35,148 nucleotides of DNA from an uncultured Ruminococcus sp. (GTDB lineage Bacteria; Bacillota; Clostridia; Oscillospirales; Acutalibacteraceae): assembly GCA_902790475.1 (NCBI GenBank), contig CADASG010000010.1:1-35148 (forward strand), written 5' to 3'. Below, in pieces: positions 25,758 to 32,882 of the stretch. Positions within the stretch are counted from its first letter, which is position 1. The number at the start of each line of letters is the position of its first letter. The notes beneath the pieces are model-generated. The model was not told the DNA's origin. It did not search any database and saw nothing but the letters and a program-made list of their open reading frames with translations. The position numbers and the translations under genes were made by a program.

Positions 25758-26671
25758 CAGTATTTTATCTCCTTTAAGTATCTCGAAAGTGCATCCTGCC
25801 ATGTGGGAAGGAGTGCAAATCCGTTTTCAGTGAGCTTTGATTTATCCAGACGGCTGTTATGAGGGCGCTTTGCCTTTGACAGTCCGTATTCTTCCGTGGT
25901 CACAGGCACAAGGTTTGTCTTGTATCCCGCCTGTTTATAGATCTCTTTTGTGAAATCATACCAGCTGATATATCCGCCCTCGTTTGTGGCGTGATAGCAT
26001 CCGTAGCGTTCGCTCGGGCACATATCCGCAAGCAGCTTTGCTAGGTCGTATGTATATGTAGGCGTGCCGATCTGATCGTTGACAACACGTACGGTGCCGT
26101 AATTCCTGCCAACCCTAAGCATGGTTTTGATAAAGTTATTTCCGTTTTTGCCGAATACCCATGCAATGCGGACAATAAAGTATTTGTCCGTCAGCTCTCT
26201 TACGGCGAGCTCGCCTTTCAGCTTGCTGTCGCCGTAAACGCATAGAGGAGCATAATCCCTGCAGTCGGGCTGCCACGGCTCAACTCCCTCGCCGTCAAAT
26301 ACGTAGTCGGTGCTGATATAGATTATTTTACAGTCAAGCTCTTTGCATGCCTTGGCAATATTTCTTGTGCCGTCGGCGTTAATGGCGTAAACCTTCGCCT
26401 TGTTTTCCTCGTCTTCCGCGGCGTCAACGGCAGTCCATGCCGCGCAATGAATAACCGCGTCGGGATTTATTCTTGTCAGCACAGACGTTACTGCTTTGCT
26501 GTCGGTGATATCAAGCTGTTCGTAAGGTGCGGAAACAACAGCGCTGCCGTCGTCAGCTCCGGAATATTTTTCCGTAATATCGCTTCCGACCGCTTCACAG
26601 CCGCGGCCGATCAGTTCATTGACAACATCGTGCCCAAGCTGGCCGCAAACTCCTGTAACAAATACTTTCAT
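25757..26671 (-). CDS. rfbD: dTDP-4-dehydrorhamnose reductase
   Basis: A 304-residue SDR. It has VTGVCGQLGHDVVNELI (5-21), INPDAVIHCAAWTAVDAAE, ISTDYVFDGEG and the catalytic Tyr-x3-Lys in VYGDSKLKGE. NDQIGTPTYTYDLAKLL and a late HNSRLDKSKL also fit the family. It makes dTDP-L-rhamnose in the last step. A small insertion is visible near residues 33-50 (DITEKYSGADDGSAVV), before the first Asp-rich strand. It is coupled to rfbC by a one-base overlap. Confidence 0.95.
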   Translation of the reverse strand: MKVFVTGVCGQLGHDVVNELIGRGCEAVGSDITEKYSGADDGSAVVSAPYEQLDITDSKAVTSVLTRINPDAVIHCAAWTAVDAAEDEENKAKVYAINADGTRNIAKACKELDCKIIYISTDYVFDGEGVEPWQPDCRDYAPLCVYGDSKLKGELAVRELTDKYFIVRIAWVFGKNGNNFIKTMLRVGRNYGTVRVVNDQIGTPTYTYDLAKLLADMCPSERYGCYHATNEGGYISWYDFTKEIYKQAGYKTNLVPVTTEEYGLSKAKRPHNSRLDKSKLTENGFALLPTWQDALSRYLKEIKY

Positions 26672-26683
26672 TGCTAAACTTCC

Positions 26684-27703
26684 TTATCGGTTTGCATACA
26701 TTTTCTCGTAGTAGTTCTGATATTCGCCGGAGATTATTTCTTCCCACCAGTCGCGGTTTTCGAGGTACCACTTTATGGTTTTCCTGATGCCGTCCGCAAA
26801 TTTGGTCTCAGGCAGCCAGCCGAGCTCGCTGTGAATCTTTGTCGGATCGATAGCGTATCTCATATCGTGACCCTTGCGGTCTGTGACATATGTGATAAGA
26901 CTTTCGGGCTTGCCGAGCTCCTTGCAAATGAGCCTGACAATGTCGATGTTCTTCATCTCGTTGTGTCCGCCGACATTATATACCTCGCCTACTCTGCCCT
27001 TGTGAATGATCAGGTCGATCGCACGGCAGTGATCCTCGACATAAAGCCAGTCGCGGACATTGATTCCCTCGCCGTAAACGGGGAGCGGCTTGTCTGCAAG
27101 CGCGTTTGCTATCATAAGGGGGATGAGCTTTTCGGGGAAATGGTACGGGCCGTAGTTATTGGAGCAGCGGCTGATGGTAACGGGCAGACCGTAAGTCCTG
27201 TGATATGCGAGAACAAGCAGATCCGCTCCGGCCTTTGAGCTGCTGTAAGGAGAGCTTGTATGTATCGGGGTTTCCTCGGTGAAGAACAAATCGGGTCTGT
27301 CAAGCGGCAAATCTCCGTAAACCTCGTCGGTGGAAACCTGATGATATCTCTGAATGCCGTATTTTCTGCAGGCGTCCATCAGAACCTCGGTGCCGATGAT
27401 ATTTGTCTGGAGGAAGATCCCGGGATTCTCGATCGAGCGGTCAACATGGCTTTCCGCTGCGAAATTAACAACAATATCGGGTTTTTCCTCCTCAAAAAGC
27501 TTTTCCACTGCTTCTCTGTCACAGATATCCGCCTTTACGAATCTGAAGTCGGGGTTGTCCATAACTGATTTCAGGGTTGAAAGATTACCGGCGTAGGTCA
27601 GCTTATCAAGACAGATTATCCTGTAGCCGGGATGCTCGCTGAGCATATGAAAAATGAAGTTTGAACCGATAAAGCCCGCTCCGCCTGTTACAATAATTGT
27701 CAT
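26684..27703 (-). CDS. rfbB: dTDP-glucose 4,6-dehydratase
   Basis: A 339-residue extended SDR. It has VTGGAGFIGSNFIFHML, LDKLTYAGNLSTL, NFAAESHVDRSI, QVSTDEVYGDLP and the catalytic Tyr-x3-Lys in SPYSSSKAGADLL, followed by RCSNNYGPYHFPEKLIP and WLYVEDHC. It is the second enzyme of dTDP-L-rhamnose synthesis. The ATG at 27703 is taken because the family starts with this Met and GAGG lies 8 bases upstream; an open frame to 27757 runs into the rfbA-rfbB gap. It lies 22 bases after rfbA. Confidence 0.96.
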   Translation of the reverse strand: MTIIVTGGAGFIGSNFIFHMLSEHPGYRIICLDKLTYAGNLSTLKSVMDNPDFRFVKADICDREAVEKLFEEEKPDIVVNFAAESHVDRSIENPGIFLQTNIIGTEVLMDACRKYGIQRYHQVSTDEVYGDLPLDRPDLFFTEETPIHTSSPYSSSKAGADLLVLAYHRTYGLPVTISRCSNNYGPYHFPEKLIPLMIANALADKPLPVYGEGINVRDWLYVEDHCRAIDLIIHKGRVGEVYNVGGHNEMKNIDIVRLICKELGKPESLITYVTDRKGHDMRYAIDPTKIHSELGWLPETKFADGIRKTIKWYLENRDWWEEIISGEYQNYYEKMYANR

Positions 27704-27725
27704 ATCAATAACCTCACAAAACTGA

Positions 27726-28622
27726 TTAGTGCAGCACGTCAAGATACTTTCCGTCAATAACGTCCTTTAAATACTGACCGTACTGGTTTTTCTTAAGCTC
27801 CTCGTATACAGCCATGACATCTTCCTTTGAGATCCAGCCGTTGAGGTAAGCTATCTCCTCAAGACACGCGATTTTTCTGTGCTGGTGATCCTCGACTGTC
27901 TTTACGAAGTTCGTGGCTTCAACAAGACTCTCGTGGGTTCCCGTATCGAGCCACGTGAAGCCCTGACCGAGAAGCTCGACATTGAGCGCCTCATTCTCGA
28001 GATAGATCCGGTTAAGGTCGGTGATCTCGAGTTCTCCGCGTAGTGAAGGCTTGAGGCCAGCGGCGTAGTCGACGACCCTGTTGTCGTAAAAGTACAGTCC
28101 GGTTACGCAGTAATTGCTCTTTGGATGCTCGGGCTTTTCTTCGATCGAAACAGCCTTGCCGCTGTTGTCAAATTCAACGATTCCGAATCGCTCGGGGTCG
28201 TCAACGTAATATCCGAAGACGGTCGCGCCTTTTCCGTTTTCGGCGTTCTCTACAGCCTTTCTCAGACGCTTTTTTAATCCGTGTCCGGCGAAGATGTTAT
28301 CGCCGAGAATCATCGCGACGCTTTCTTTGCCGATAAAGTCCGCGCCGATAATAAATGCCTGCGCAAGTCCGTCCGGAGAGGGCTGAACGGCAAACTGCAA
28401 ATTAACGCCAAACTGATTTCCGTTACCCAAAAGACTTTTAAATCTGGGCGTATCCTGCGGCGTTGAAATGATGAGGATGTCGCGGATGCCCGCGCTCATA
28501 AGAACGGACATCGGATAATAAATCATAGGCTTATCATAAATTGGAAGGAGCTGCTTTGATGTAACCTTTGTCAGCGGGTACAGCCTTGTGCCGCTTCCGC
28601 CTGCTAAAATGATTCCTTTCAT
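27726..28622 (-). CDS. rfbA: Glucose-1-phosphate thymidylyltransferase
   Basis: A 298-residue enzyme, the usual RmlA length. It has [20 protein letters not shown] at the start, [47 protein letters not shown] and [16 protein letters not shown]. It makes dTDP-glucose from glucose-1-phosphate and dTTP, the first step to dTDP-L-rhamnose. The ATG at 28622 is preceded by GGGAGG with 8 bases spacing. It is the first gene of the 22-kb minus-strand operon and is preceded by a leader of more than 200 bases. Confidence 0.96.
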   Translation of the reverse strand: MKGIILAGGSGTRLYPLTKVTSKQLLPIYDKPMIYYPMSVLMSAGIRDILIISTPQDTPRFKSLLGNGNQFGVNLQFAVQPSPDGLAQAFIIGADFIGKESVAMILGDNIFAGHGLKKRLRKAVENAENGKGATVFGYYVDDPERFGIVEFDNSGKAVSIEEKPEHPKSNYCVTGLYFYDNRVVDYAAGLKPSLRGELEITDLNRIYLENEALNVELLGQGFTWLDTGTHESLVEATNFVKTVEDHQHRKIACLEEIAYLNGWISKEDVMAVYEELKKNQYGQYLKDVIDGKYLDVLH

Positions 28623-28659
28623 TAGGACGACCTCCCAAAACTTATTACCATAAAAATGA

Positions 28660-28683
28660 GAGTGAATTGAAAACCCTTCACTC
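28660..28683 (-). promoter_or_regulatory. Terminator-like hairpin in the polysaccharide operon leader
   Basis: On the minus strand GAGTGAA pairs with TTCACTC (7 bp, 10-base loop) and is followed by TCATTTTTAT. It lies inside the leader, about 40 bases before the rfbA start codon, and looks like an intrinsic terminator or attenuator of moderate strength. Confidence 0.5.
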
Positions 28684-28707
28684 CCAATAATACAAACCAT
28701 AAGCTTG

Positions 28708-28735
28708 CTGCGAGAAAAAACATGGATTATCGCAG
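28708..28735 (-). promoter_or_regulatory. Leader stem-loop
   Basis: CTGCGA and TCGCAG form a 6-bp stem with a 16-base loop in the middle of the leader. There is no T-run after it. Function unknown. Confidence 0.3.
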
Positions 28736-28807
28736 TATTACCTGATTATTCGGTGTTTGAACAAAAATCCGATTCGGAACAGCCCGTATCAGATAAACAT
28801 AAAAACG

Positions 28808-28819
28808 CGGCGAATGCCG
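28808..28819 (-). promoter_or_regulatory. Short GC stem with T-run early in the leader
   Basis: On the minus strand CGGC-ATTC-GCCG is followed by CGTTTTTATG. It would form about 30 nucleotides into the transcript. It is short but GC-rich, and could pause polymerase or recruit an antitermination factor. Confidence 0.35.
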
Positions 28820-28854
28820 AAAAAAGAATGTTTCATATATAATGTAACATAACG

Positions 28855-28883
28855 ATAATATCATTGTGAAATTCAAAAGTCAA
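28855..28883 (-). promoter_or_regulatory. SigA-type promoter of the polysaccharide operon
   Basis: Read on the minus strand, TTGACT (28883-28878) and TATTAT (28860-28855) are separated by exactly 17 bases; each box has one mismatch to consensus. Start of transcription near 28848 is predicted, leaving about 226 bases of leader before rfbA. Confidence 0.75.
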
Positions 28884-29223
28884 TGGATTTCAGGGAATTA
28901 GTGAGGTTGACAGCGCGTTTTTGTTACATCAACATAAAAATAATACTATTTTTTGCTATTTGTCATGCGGATAATAAAGCAAAAGGAATTGATAGGGTTT
29001 TTGAGATAATTGCTAATTGGAAAATAGTAATTCACTGTCTTTTGCTTTTGCTTATTTATCACTGTAATTTTACCACAAAACATAGAAAATAGCAATAGAC
29101 AAAGCGTTTCTAAAACATGCTATTATGCGTGACAGATGTGTTAATAATGCGTAGTGTGTTCAGATAAAAACGGATAATATTTCTGATTTTGCAGGATTGA
29201 AGCCGGATTTTTGGGGTAAAATG
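28884..29223. other. Gene-free AT-rich stretch
   Basis: Together with the leader this makes a gap of about 640 bases (28623-29259) without a gene. Beyond the promoter, inverted repeat and terminator listed separately, I see nothing identifiable. A plus-strand open frame at 28883-29092 lacks a ribosome site and any family resemblance. Confidence 0.6.
28976..29048. repeat. Inverted repeat in AT-rich intergenic DNA
   Basis: AAAGCAAAAG (28976-28985) and CTTTTGCTTT (29039-29048) are perfect 10-bp inverted copies, 53 bases apart. They lie in very AT-rich DNA between the polysaccharide promoter and the phage-like cassette. A weak second minus-strand promoter (TTGCTA, 17 bases, TAAAAT; 29067-29095) lies just outside. 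Confidence 0.4.
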
Positions 29224-29249
29224 CCGGCTCCGCGTTTTCGCGGAGCCGG
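29224..29249 (-). terminator. Strong terminator after the phage-tail cassette
   Basis: CCGGCTCCGCG (29224-29234) and CGCGGAGCCGG (29239-29249) form a perfect 11-bp GC-rich stem with a TTTT/AAAA loop. On the minus strand it is followed by CATTTTACCCC. It lies 10 bases after the XkdX-like stop and closes the cassette. Confidence 0.85.
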
Positions 29250-29259
29250 TTTCTGCTTT

Positions 29260-29406
29260 TCACACGGAGAATTCCCAATCCGAGCCGGTGATGATCTTAT
29301 ATTCCTCTGCGGTGATCCAGCCCTTGACAACGGCGTTTCGGACTCTCTCGATGCTCCACAAGCCGCTGTCAAAGTAGCCCTTTACCTTTTTGAAGTGCTT
29401 ACTCAT
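29260..29406 (-). CDS. XkdX-like phage tail protein (48 aa)
   Basis: A 48-residue protein: it starts MSKHFKKVKGYFDSGLWS, continues with IERVRNAVVKGWITAEEY and ends KIITGSDWEFSV. The pattern [KR]-x-Y-[FY]-x-x-G-L-W-S...V-x-N-A-V-x-x-GWIT-x-EEY-x-x-ITG is that of the XkdX family, small proteins encoded near the tail-fibre genes of PBSX-like prophages and many Clostridia phages; their role is not firmly known. The ATG overlaps the stop of the gene before it by four bases (ATGA). It is the last gene before the terminator. Confidence 0.85.
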   Translation of the reverse strand: MSKHFKKVKGYFDSGLWSIERVRNAVVKGWITAEEYKIITGSDWEFSV

Positions 29407-29630
29407 TCAAGATCCACCTCCGTCATCATGGCGATATACTCCAGGTCTGCCTGAGCCTTTTGGTTTGCTTCGTCCATCAGCTTGATGTACTCGTCTTTTA
29501 TGTATTGAACCATGTGATACTCCCAGCCGTCATTGATTTCCGAAATGTCGGTATTCACCCACACCGAATACTCGTCAACGACCTTCGCTTCGGGTCTGAC
29601 CGTGCTTTTTACAATACCGTAATCTGTCAT
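29403..29630 (-). CDS. Small phage tail-region protein of unknown function (75 aa)
   Basis: A 75-residue acidic protein that starts MTDYGIVKSTVRPEAKVVDE, followed by YSVWVNTDI and later EYHMVQYIKDEYIKLMDEA. Small proteins of this sort, with a VWVNTDI-like motif, commonly sit between the fibre/baseplate gene and xkdX in prophages of Clostridia (recalled, not searched). It starts 12 bases after the fibre gene stop, with GGAGAGAT before the ATG, and overlaps the XkdX-like gene by four bases. The C-terminal half is likely helical. Function unknown. Confidence 0.75.
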   Translation of the reverse strand: MTDYGIVKSTVRPEAKVVDEYSVWVNTDISEINDGWEYHMVQYIKDEYIKLMDEANQKAQADLEYIAMMTEVDLE

Positions 29631-29642
29631 GAATATCTCTCC

Positions 29643-31967
29643 TTAAACTGTCGCCGTCGGAACGAACAGCAGTCTGCCGCCGATCTCGGAATTCTTATAA
29701 TTGGGAACGAAGCTGCACGCCCAATAGAAACTGCCTCCGCTTTCTCTTGAGGACCAACGCCCTCCGTACACAGCGATGCGGTTTCCGTTCAGGTTCTGAG
29801 TGCATGCGCAGCTGTCACCGACCGGAAGTGAACTGTTTCCCGTTCCTTCAGATGGAATGAACAACCAGTCATATTCTTCGTTCCCATAGCCAAATGCAGA
29901 TACCCAACCGTTTACATTCACGATTGAAAAACCGGTGGACTTGTAGTTACCGATGTGCTTGCTCTCGTCGAAGTTAAAGTCGCTGCAGATGTACGCCTGA
30001 CCGCCGCCCATGTTGCCGTCACCCCAGAAATTAATACCGTTAACCTGTTTCCAGATATTTCCCCAAGGGTTTTCCATTCCGCGATAACTGACCGCGACTT
30101 TGCCGTTAGTGTTGAACGGCGTTTCAGTTCCGGCGACATCATATATTGTTTCTCCTGCCATACCCGTAACGTTGCCGAGCGCGGAGGTGGAACCGGTCAG
30201 TGATGAGCAATTGTCTGAACCGCTGGTTGCGTTATAGACTATACCCATTCCAATTGCTGTCTGCGTATTGAAGGATCCCAGTTCAATCGCCATGAGCAGC
30301 TGATTTGCGGAAACAGACTGAATTGTGTCGAGGTGCCAGTTAGACGATTTTCTCAGTGCACAGTTCTCCAAATTGACTTTGTTCATCGCCTTGTACTGAC
30401 CGGATATCGGCTTGACGCCCGGCAAGGATTTCAGAACCGCGCTGGTATCAATCGTTGTATCAGTGTCTGTACCGTCGTGGAAAATGGTATCAACGTAACC
30501 GTTTGTACTGACTTGCCTACGCCACATATACGACGCTTCATACGCCGAAAACAGCACATAGTCGATCTCGTTGCCGTTCCCGTCATAGAACAGCGGGTGA
30601 AGCTTGAAGCCTGCGTGCGGTGTTGAGCTGATGTAGTAATTCGCCTTGCGGATATGATATCCCAAGCCGCCGGACTGCTTCTCGAGCTTTAGCGGTACGA
30701 CCTTGTAGTAGAACTTCGGCTGATATACCATCACATCGACATTTGTATCGTTCTCAGTGATATTCTCCGGCGACTCGGTTTCATCAATAACGCCGTTCGA
30801 ATCGACAACCACGCGCCTGCGCTGACCGTACATCGGAAACGCGTTGAAATCACTGCCCGCGTTCAGACCGACAGCAGCACCGAGCCTTGTAAATACCTTG
30901 TTCTCAAAATCGGCATGCAGACCGAGGATATCGCCGCTTGTGTAGCCGATATACGCCTTGAGGTCGGAGAGGTTTGCGTTCGTTTCCGTAATATCTTCAT
31001 TAACGCTGTCAACGATCTGTACTCCTAAGTCAAACACAGCCTTCGCGGTGGGGTACTCCGTATCTGTTGAATTCTCGTCAATGCCGTCCGCTGAGGTCAG
31101 CTTGTTCGACAATGCCTCGCAATTCGCGGCAAGATAATCAACAACCGCCTTGATTGACGGGTACAGCGTGGTGCTTGCTTTGTTGACGGCTGTAATTGAG
31201 CTTTGCTTGTTGCTTGAGCTTTCGTTATTAACAACAGCCCATGCGGTATACGTTACAGCGCCGCCGGCGGTAAGCTCACGCTTGTATTCCGTGCCGTCAT
31301 AACAAAGCGCGATCTGATAGTAGTTGTTTGCCGTTGTAAGCACAAACGCGTTCTTGCCGTTTACAAAGGCGTTGGTGTAGATTTTTTTCGGGTTGTCCGC
31401 ACTGTACACAACAGTGGTTGTCGTACTGTCAATTGTGAAGGCGGTTGATATTGGAGCCTTTGTGCTGAGAGCGGAGTTTATCACCCGGTTCTGAACAGGG
31501 TGGGTGCTTGTTGCACTGAGCTCGTCATCAACAATTATTCCTCCGTGCTCGTCGATAAGCTGAACCCGGCGGATAAGTCTGTCGAGAATTGAGTAGGCCG
31601 GGTCTGAGGTGACGTCCGTGTCGAGCGCATCGTCAACATAAATTAAAAATCTCTGTGTGTTATAAGTTCTCTGACTGTCGGAAATCACGAACCTCGCCGC
31701 GGCGAATCCCTTTACCGCGAAGGTGATGTCGTCGGTGACGGCGGTGGCGGTTCCGTCCTGTTCGACCTCGCAGTTGACTGCAACTCTGCTGCCGTCGGAA
31801 TTAACGCCTTTCATCACCACGGAACAGCCGCTGACCGGGTAAGGAGAGCCGTTTGCGGTGACAGACAGATGGATTTTTTTACCCTTGTCAAACTGCGTCA
31901 GCATTACCGTTTTGCAGCTTCGTTCGCAGTTGAGATCAAGTGTGATTTCCGCGATATAATCGTTCAT
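29643..31967 (-). CDS. Phage baseplate/tail-fibre protein with BppU-like N-terminus and C-type-lectin-like C-terminus
   Basis: A 774-residue protein. Residues 1-130 resemble the N-terminal domain of BppU-type baseplate proteins (LTQFDKGKKIHLSVTANG, then DGTATAVTDDITFAVKGF). Residues 130-345 are fibre-like, with STHPVQNRVINSAL and two copies of a Y-P-[ST]-x-KAV motif (269-275, 305-311). From about 400 to the end is a C-type-lectin/FGE-like domain: SYMWRRQV, YRGMENPWGNIWKQVNGINF (628-647), FGYGNEEYDWLFIPS and a terminal GGRWSS...IGGRLLF (735-768). That last block is built like the variable region of diversity-generating-retroelement target proteins. It probably binds a surface ligand. AGGAGG lies seven bases before the ATG. 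No capsid, portal, terminase, integrase or reverse transcriptase gene is nearby. Confidence 0.85.
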   Translation of the reverse strand: MNDYIAEITLDLNCERSCKTVMLTQFDKGKKIHLSVTANGSPYPVSGCSVVMKGVNSDGSRVAVNCEVEQDGTATAVTDDITFAVKGFAAARFVISDSQRTYNTQRFLIYVDDALDTDVTSDPAYSILDRLIRRVQLIDEHGGIIVDDELSATSTHPVQNRVINSALSTKAPISTAFTIDSTTTTVVYSADNPKKIYTNAFVNGKNAFVLTTANNYYQIALCYDGTEYKRELTAGGAVTYTAWAVVNNESSSNKQSSITAVNKASTTLYPSIKAVVDYLAANCEALSNKLTSADGIDENSTDTEYPTAKAVFDLGVQIVDSVNEDITETNANLSDLKAYIGYTSGDILGLHADFENKVFTRLGAAVGLNAGSDFNAFPMYGQRRRVVVDSNGVIDETESPENITENDTNVDVMVYQPKFYYKVVPLKLEKQSGGLGYHIRKANYYISSTPHAGFKLHPLFYDGNGNEIDYVLFSAYEASYMWRRQVSTNGYVDTIFHDGTDTDTTIDTSAVLKSLPGVKPISGQYKAMNKVNLENCALRKSSNWHLDTIQSVSANQLLMAIELGSFNTQTAIGMGIVYNATSGSDNCSSLTGSTSALGNVTGMAGETIYDVAGTETPFNTNGKVAVSYRGMENPWGNIWKQVNGINFWGDGNMGGGQAYICSDFNFDESKHIGNYKSTGFSIVNVNGWVSAFGYGNEEYDWLFIPSEGTGNSSLPVGDSCACTQNLNGNRIAVYGGRWSSRESGGSFYWACSFVPNYKNSEIGGRLLFVPTATV
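29664..29765 (-). other. Candidate variable region (DGR-target-like)
   Basis: This is the codon range of residues 735-768 of the lectin-like protein. The framework GG-x-W...G-G-x-F-Y-W...P...IG-x-RLLF is kept, while positions that in retroelement targets derive from AAC/AAT codons hold Ser, Arg, Glu, Cys, Asn, Tyr and Lys. No near-copy that could be a template is present in the window. The assignment is by motif only. Confidence 0.45.
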
Positions 31968-32030
31968 TTTATTCCTCCTGATTTTTATTATTGAGGTGGG
32001 GCGTCCTCATTTACACGCCGAAAGTGCAAA

Positions 32031-32054
32031 TAATTGCATAAAACTATGCAATTA
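32031..32054. promoter_or_regulatory. Palindromic operator candidate over the cassette promoter
   Basis: TAATTGCATA-AAAC-TATGCAATTA is a perfect 10-bp inverted repeat with a 4-base spacer. It overlaps the -10 box and predicted start of the minus-strand promoter at 32051-32079, the classic position for a repressor site. The binding protein is unknown. Confidence 0.6.
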
Positions 32055-32079
32055 AAAGCGACAAACCAACAAGTGACAA
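32051..32079 (-). promoter_or_regulatory. SigA-type promoter of the phage-tail cassette
   Basis: On the minus strand TTGTCA (32079-32074) and TTTAAT (32056-32051) are separated by 17 bases. Start near 32044 is predicted, giving a leader of about 77 bases before the fibre gene. Confidence 0.65.
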
Positions 32080-32300
32080 TAAAGAGTCCTGATTTTTATT
32101 TAAAAAAGACAATTGATGATAAATCTTGCTAAAAAGAGAAAGCGCCTGTTTGAAATGTTGAAGCCTGAAAAACCGTAGATTTACCGATAGGTGACAAGAA
32201 AAAAATCAAGAAATCTTATTTTAATTCCTTTATGTAAATAAACTGTACGCGAAATCAGGTAAAATATGATGTTGAAGAATGATTCTGCGGTGGTGGTAGT

Positions 32301-32864
32301 TTGAAAAAAACATTGCTTGTAACAAACTCCGAGCAAAGTGCTGCCGCTCTTTCAAAGCTCCTCGAAGAGGAGGGCTACGAGGATATTACCGTTTCATACG
32401 CTGCCTACAGCGCTGAGCAGCAGGATGAGGAATTCGACCTCGTATGCATCAACGCTCCTTTAGCGGACGAAAACGGCATTGCGCTGGCAACGCGCTTTGC
32501 GAACACTACGCGCGCGAGCGTGGTGATTATCGTACCTAAGGCAAGCGCAGAGAAGGTCAGCGATATGCTCAACGAAAAGGGCGTGCTCGTTATTTCAAAG
32601 CCGATCAACAGGCACCTCTTTCATCACTATCTGCTCTTCGCGGACTGTTTCCGCAGTCGTCTTTTCAGAGTGGAGCAGGAGAACGACAAGCTCAAGCATA
32701 TGGTTGAGGATCTCAAAATCATCGACCGCGCCAAGATATTGCTCGTCACCTGCCTGAATATGAGCGAGGAACAGGCTCACCGCTACCTCGAGAAGCAGGC
32801 GATGGATATGCAGACCAGCAAGCTTGCCGTCGCAAAACAGGTCATCAGAACCTATCAGAACTGA
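32301..32864 (+). CDS. ANTAR-domain RNA-binding response regulator with degenerate receiver
   Basis: A 187-residue protein. Residues 1-115 form a receiver-like domain (LLVTNSEQ at the start, VISKPI with the conserved Lys-Pro near 98). The usual phospho-accepting Asp is replaced: DLVCINAP stands where DLVxxDxxMP is expected. A coiled segment (about 120-135, EQENDKLKHMVEDL) leads to an ANTAR domain (about 133-187: AKILLVTCLNMSEEQAHRYL, then QTSKLAVAKQVI). ANTAR proteins bind paired RNA hairpins and prevent transcription termination. The start is a TTG at 32301 after GGTGGTGG; an upstream stop excludes longer versions. The gene precedes carAB and may regulate nitrogen or pyrimidine genes; the receiver cannot be phosphorylated in the normal way. 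Confidence 0.83.
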   Translation: MKKTLLVTNSEQSAAALSKLLEEEGYEDITVSYAAYSAEQQDEEFDLVCINAPLADENGIALATRFANTTRASVVIIVPKASAEKVSDMLNEKGVLVISKPINRHLFHHYLLFADCFRSRLFRVEQENDKLKHMVEDLKIIDRAKILLVTCLNMSEEQAHRYLEKQAMDMQTSKLAVAKQVIRTYQN

Positions 32865-32882
32865 TATTAAACGTCAATTCCG

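Larger units (their letters stand above)
31968..32300. other. Intergenic region between divergent units
   Basis: This gap of 333 bases separates the divergently transcribed fibre gene and ANTAR gene. It holds the minus-strand promoter and palindrome listed separately and a small stem GGCGT/ACGCC in the fibre leader (32000-32019). On the plus strand a TATGAT (32265-32270) could be a -10 box for the regulator, but I see no matching -35. No gene seen. Confidence 0.5.

Noticed and set aside
28883-29092. Plus-strand 69-residue open frame with a hydrophobic stretch
   Set aside because: No ribosome site, overlaps the minus-strand promoter, low-complexity AT-rich DNA and no family resemblance.
28623-29259. 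DGR template repeat or reverse transcriptase downstream of the candidate variable region
   Set aside because: No stretch resembles the 29664-29765 sequence and no open frame shows reverse transcriptase motifs.
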